Positions 5,841 through 7,091 of a stretch of DNA of 7,091 nucleotides are shown piece after piece. Source of the stretch: an uncultured Flavobacteriales bacterium (GTDB taxonomy: Bacteria; Bacteroidota; Bacteroidia; Flavobacteriales_D; Crocinitomicaceae); the NCBI GenBank assembly GCA_903899795.1, contig CAIUKX010000296.1, positions 1 to 7,091 of the forward strand, given 5' to 3'. Positions within the stretch are counted from its first letter, which is position 1. Each line of letters opens with the position of its first letter. The position numbers and the translations under genes were made by a program. Under the pieces are notes generated by a model, which saw only the letters and a program-made list of their open reading frames with translations, was not told where the DNA came from and did not search any database.

Positions 5841-5880
5841 TTCGGTTACCTGAAAATCAAATATACATCAGGTAACCGAA
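5841..5880. repeat. 13-bp perfect inverted repeat near the right end
   Basis: TTCGGTTACCTGA (5841-5853) and TCAGGTAACCGAA (5868-5880) are exact reverse complements with a 14-nt spacer. The site is about 100 bp upstream of the integrase start and 90 bp from the host-side terminator. No T-run follows. It may be an operator of the integrase promoter, or paired integrase binding sites near the attachment site. Confidence 0.6.
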
Positions 5881-5972
5881 TAGGTCACTTGAAATATGTT
5901 TTTTGTTATATTTTATTGATTTTGATATAGAGGTCAAATTCCTTAAAGCATTGATTTTGCTAGGTTTTGAGC

Positions 5973-6000
5973 AAAAAAAAGGGAGCTATTAGCTCCCTTT
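5973..6000 (-). terminator. Intrinsic terminator after the transporter remnant
   Basis: AAAGGGAGCT (5978-5987) and AGCTCCCTTT (5991-6000) form a 10-bp stem with a 3-nt loop. On the minus strand an uninterrupted run of eight U follows. It starts 10 bases after the stop codon of the broken transporter gene and stops leftward host transcription from entering the element. Confidence 0.9.
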
Positions 6001-6010
6001 AGTTGTCCCA

Positions 6011-6409
6011 CTAGGAAATAAACCCTGTTGTTAGCAAAAATCCCAAAATGATCCTGGGTTTACTTTTTCCAATCAAGTGAATAATCGCTTTGGAAAACTG
6101 CAGGTGAACATTCCATTTTTCCAAGGCTAATGCGATGAGAAAACCACCCAGAAACAAAAAAATAAATTCATTTCCGTAGGATGAAGCCAACTGATCACTA
6201 CCAATAATACCCAACGGAACACCAAAAATGATTGGAAACAAGGCTGTCACATAAATCGGAATGACTTCAAATAACCAAAAATAACTCATCAGCGCCCCAC
6301 GTGCAATTGTATTCGAAACAAGATTATGTCCACCTGTTGCCAATAATATCACTGCAAAGATGAGCAAGCCTGATGCAATAATAATTCTATTCCAATGTTG
6401 TTTGATCAT
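6011..6409 (-). pseudogene. Truncated DASS/SLC13-type transporter, N-terminal remnant
   Basis: The 132 residues match the N terminus of sodium-coupled dicarboxylate/sulfate transporters of the DASS family, which are normally about 450-500 residues. Visible are membrane segments near residues 8-25, 44-66, 82-97 and 119-132, and the family segment FEVIPIYVTALFP (47-59) followed by EFIFLFLGGFLIALALEKW (81-99). The fragment ends at TTGFIS. In intact family members the next residues are usually MWISNTAT, the first SNT motif that binds sodium and substrate. A TAG stands there instead, and a terminator follows ten bases later. About 70% of the protein, including all transport motifs, is missing, so it cannot work as a transporter. 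A deletion linked to element insertion is the likely cause. Its start codon lies only 12 bases past the terminator of the preceding operon, so its expression is doubtful. Confidence 0.85.
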
Positions 6410-6421
6410 TTACATTTCAAT

Positions 6422-6450
6422 AAAAAAAAGGCGGATCAAAGATCCGCCTT
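6422..6450 (-). terminator. Intrinsic terminator of the pnp operon
   Basis: AAGGCGGATC (6428-6437) and GATCCGCCTT (6441-6450) form a perfect 10-bp stem with a 3-nt loop, and the minus strand continues in a run of eight U (6429 down to 6422, the first two also pairing). It lies 50 bases after the stop codon of the 85-residue protein gene. Confidence 0.92.
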
Positions 6451-6499
6451 ACAATACTAGTTATTTATCCTCAAAGGAGGTAAAAAACAAATACCTTTA

Positions 6500-6757
6500 T
6501 TAATTCAAAGCATTTAATTTTTGAACGAATTCAGCATTCGCAGCTTTGATTTTCGCTTGAATCGGAGCAAAGTCTTTTTTTGTTTTTGCTCTGTTGATTT
6601 CAGCTAAAATTGTATTTTGAAATTCAATCGCTTCGTTGATTACTCCTTCAGAAGCATCCGTTTTAGAAGCATCTAAATCTTGAATCCACAGACATTCATC
6701 AACGATATCCCAAAGAATATAATTGATGTCTTTTTTTAATATTCTTCTACTTGCCAT
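6500..6757 (-). CDS. Small helical protein of unknown function, linked to pnp
   Basis: This is an 85-residue protein that I cannot assign to a characterised family. It is predicted to be almost wholly alpha-helical. It begins with a basic patch (ASRRILKKD) and a conserved-looking helix with INYILWDIVDECLWI. A charged middle follows, then a lysine- and alanine-rich C-terminal helix (residues about 58-85). No signal peptide, membrane segment or metal-binding motif is visible, so it is probably cytoplasmic. The start codon lies five bases past the pnp stop codon and a terminator follows, so the two genes form one transcription unit. A link to RNA decay or ribosome function is possible from position only. 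Intact reading frame and operon linkage make it a real gene. Confidence 0.8.
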   Translation of the reverse strand: MASRRILKKDINYILWDIVDECLWIQDLDASKTDASEGVINEAIEFQNTILAEINRAKTKKDFAPIQAKIKAANAEFVQKLNALN

Positions 6758-6762
6758 AATTT

Positions 6763-7091
6763 CTAGTTTTCTGTATTTGTATTAAGCTGAGCTTGTGCTT
6801 CTTCTTTTTTCTCAGGTCTTGGTAAAAGAATTTTACGAGATAATTTCCATTTTTTAGTTTTTGGATCTTTTCCTACAACTTTGAATTTCAATAAATCTCC
6901 TTCTTTACAAACATTATCCAATTTATCTAATTTTTCCCAAGAGAACTCAGAAATATGGATCAATCCGTCAGTACCTGGTAAAATTTCAACGAAACAACCG
7001 TATGCTTGAATTGATTTCACTTTTCCTTCGTACTCCATTCCTTCTTCAACAGTTGGAGGGAATGCAATTTGTTTGATTCTACTTAATGCAC
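6763..7091 (-). CDS. pnp: Polyribonucleotide nucleotidyltransferase (PNPase), C-terminal part
   Basis: Only the last 108 complete residues are inside the window; the gene continues past position 7091. The frame stays open to the window edge and reads ALSRIKQIAFPPTVEEG before GMEYEGKVKSIQAYG. That is the junction of the KH domain and the S1 RNA-binding domain of PNPase. The S1 domain shows its hallmark residues: YEGKVKSIQAYGCFVEILPG, GLIHISE, and the final strand WKLSRK. The tail after residue RP is glutamate- and asparagine-rich. PNPase degrades RNA from the 3' end using phosphate and is found in the cytoplasm, often in the degradosome. The catalytic RNase PH domains lie outside the window. 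Other S1 proteins are less likely given the PTVEEGMEYEGKV junction. Confidence 0.93.
   Translation of the reverse strand, partial: ALSRIKQIAFPPTVEEGMEYEGKVKSIQAYGCFVEILPGTDGLIHISEFSWEKLDKLDNVCKEGDLLKFKVVGKDPKTKKWKLSRKILLPRPEKKEEAQAQLNTNTEN

Larger units (their letters stand above)
322..5880. mobile_element. Integrated element with integrase, RteC and a lambda-like replication module
   Basis: The segment holds an XRE-like gene, amidase, helicase loader, initiator with iterons, excisionase-like HTH, RteC and integrase. It adjoins host genes on the right, with a broken transporter gene next to it. The gene set and the shared leftward direction mark it as a mobile unit. Its limits are approximate. 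The right boundary lies between the inverted repeat at 5841-5880 and the terminator at about 5973. The left boundary was not found and may be outside the window. No relaxase or phage structural gene is present here. Confidence 0.75.

Noticed and set aside
6469..6482. Perfect Shine-Dalgarno-like AAAGGAGG on the plus strand
   Set aside because: No start codon or open frame follows at a usable distance on the plus strand, and both neighbours are minus-strand genes.

Overview
The window looks like a Bacteroidota chromosome, most likely from the Flavobacteriales. The DNA is AT-rich, ribosome binding sites are weak or absent, and the mobile genes belong to families typical of this phylum: a Bacteroidetes-type tyrosine integrase, RteC, and a small excisionase-like HTH protein. 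Species-level assignment is not possible from the sequence.

Right side (about 5971-7091) is host DNA, all on the minus strand. It holds the C-terminal S1 domain of polynucleotide phosphorylase (pnp), a tightly linked 85-residue helical protein of unknown function, and a strong intrinsic terminator. Next comes the N-terminal quarter of a DASS/SLC13-type carboxylate or sulfate transporter. It stops just before its first conserved SNT motif and is followed at once by a second strong terminator. This gene is a remnant.

The centre and left (from about 5880 down to at least 322) form a compact integrated element. Reading leftwards on the minus strand, its genes are: tyrosine integrase; RteC-family regulator; a small HTH/excisionase-like protein; a replication-initiator-like protein; a DnaC-like AAA+ helicase loader; and a zinc amidase resembling a phage endolysin. 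A small XRE-like HTH protein on the plus strand converges on the amidase gene. No relaxase, coupling protein, capsid or terminase gene is visible. The element may continue left of position 1, and its left end was not found.

The most notable signal lies inside the initiator gene. Five 21-bp-type direct repeats (four in close register, one shifted by a 12-bp insertion) fill the linker between the N-terminal winged helix and the C-terminal domain. A 48-bp tract with only 8 G/C and then a 7-bp inverted repeat follow. This is the order of the phage lambda origin inside gene O (iterons, AT-rich segment, palindrome), and here too the next gene encodes a helicase loader, as lambda P does. The element therefore appears to combine CTnDOT-like integration and excision control (integrase, RteC, Xis-like) with a lambda-like replication module and an endolysin-like cargo. 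It may be an integrative mobilizable element or a phage satellite.

Several long inverted repeats lie between the genes: a 47-bp palindromic region in front of the HTH-initiator operon, a nested 79-bp structure between the convergent XRE and amidase genes, and smaller ones around rteC and the integrase. They are candidates for operators, integrase sites or transfer sites.
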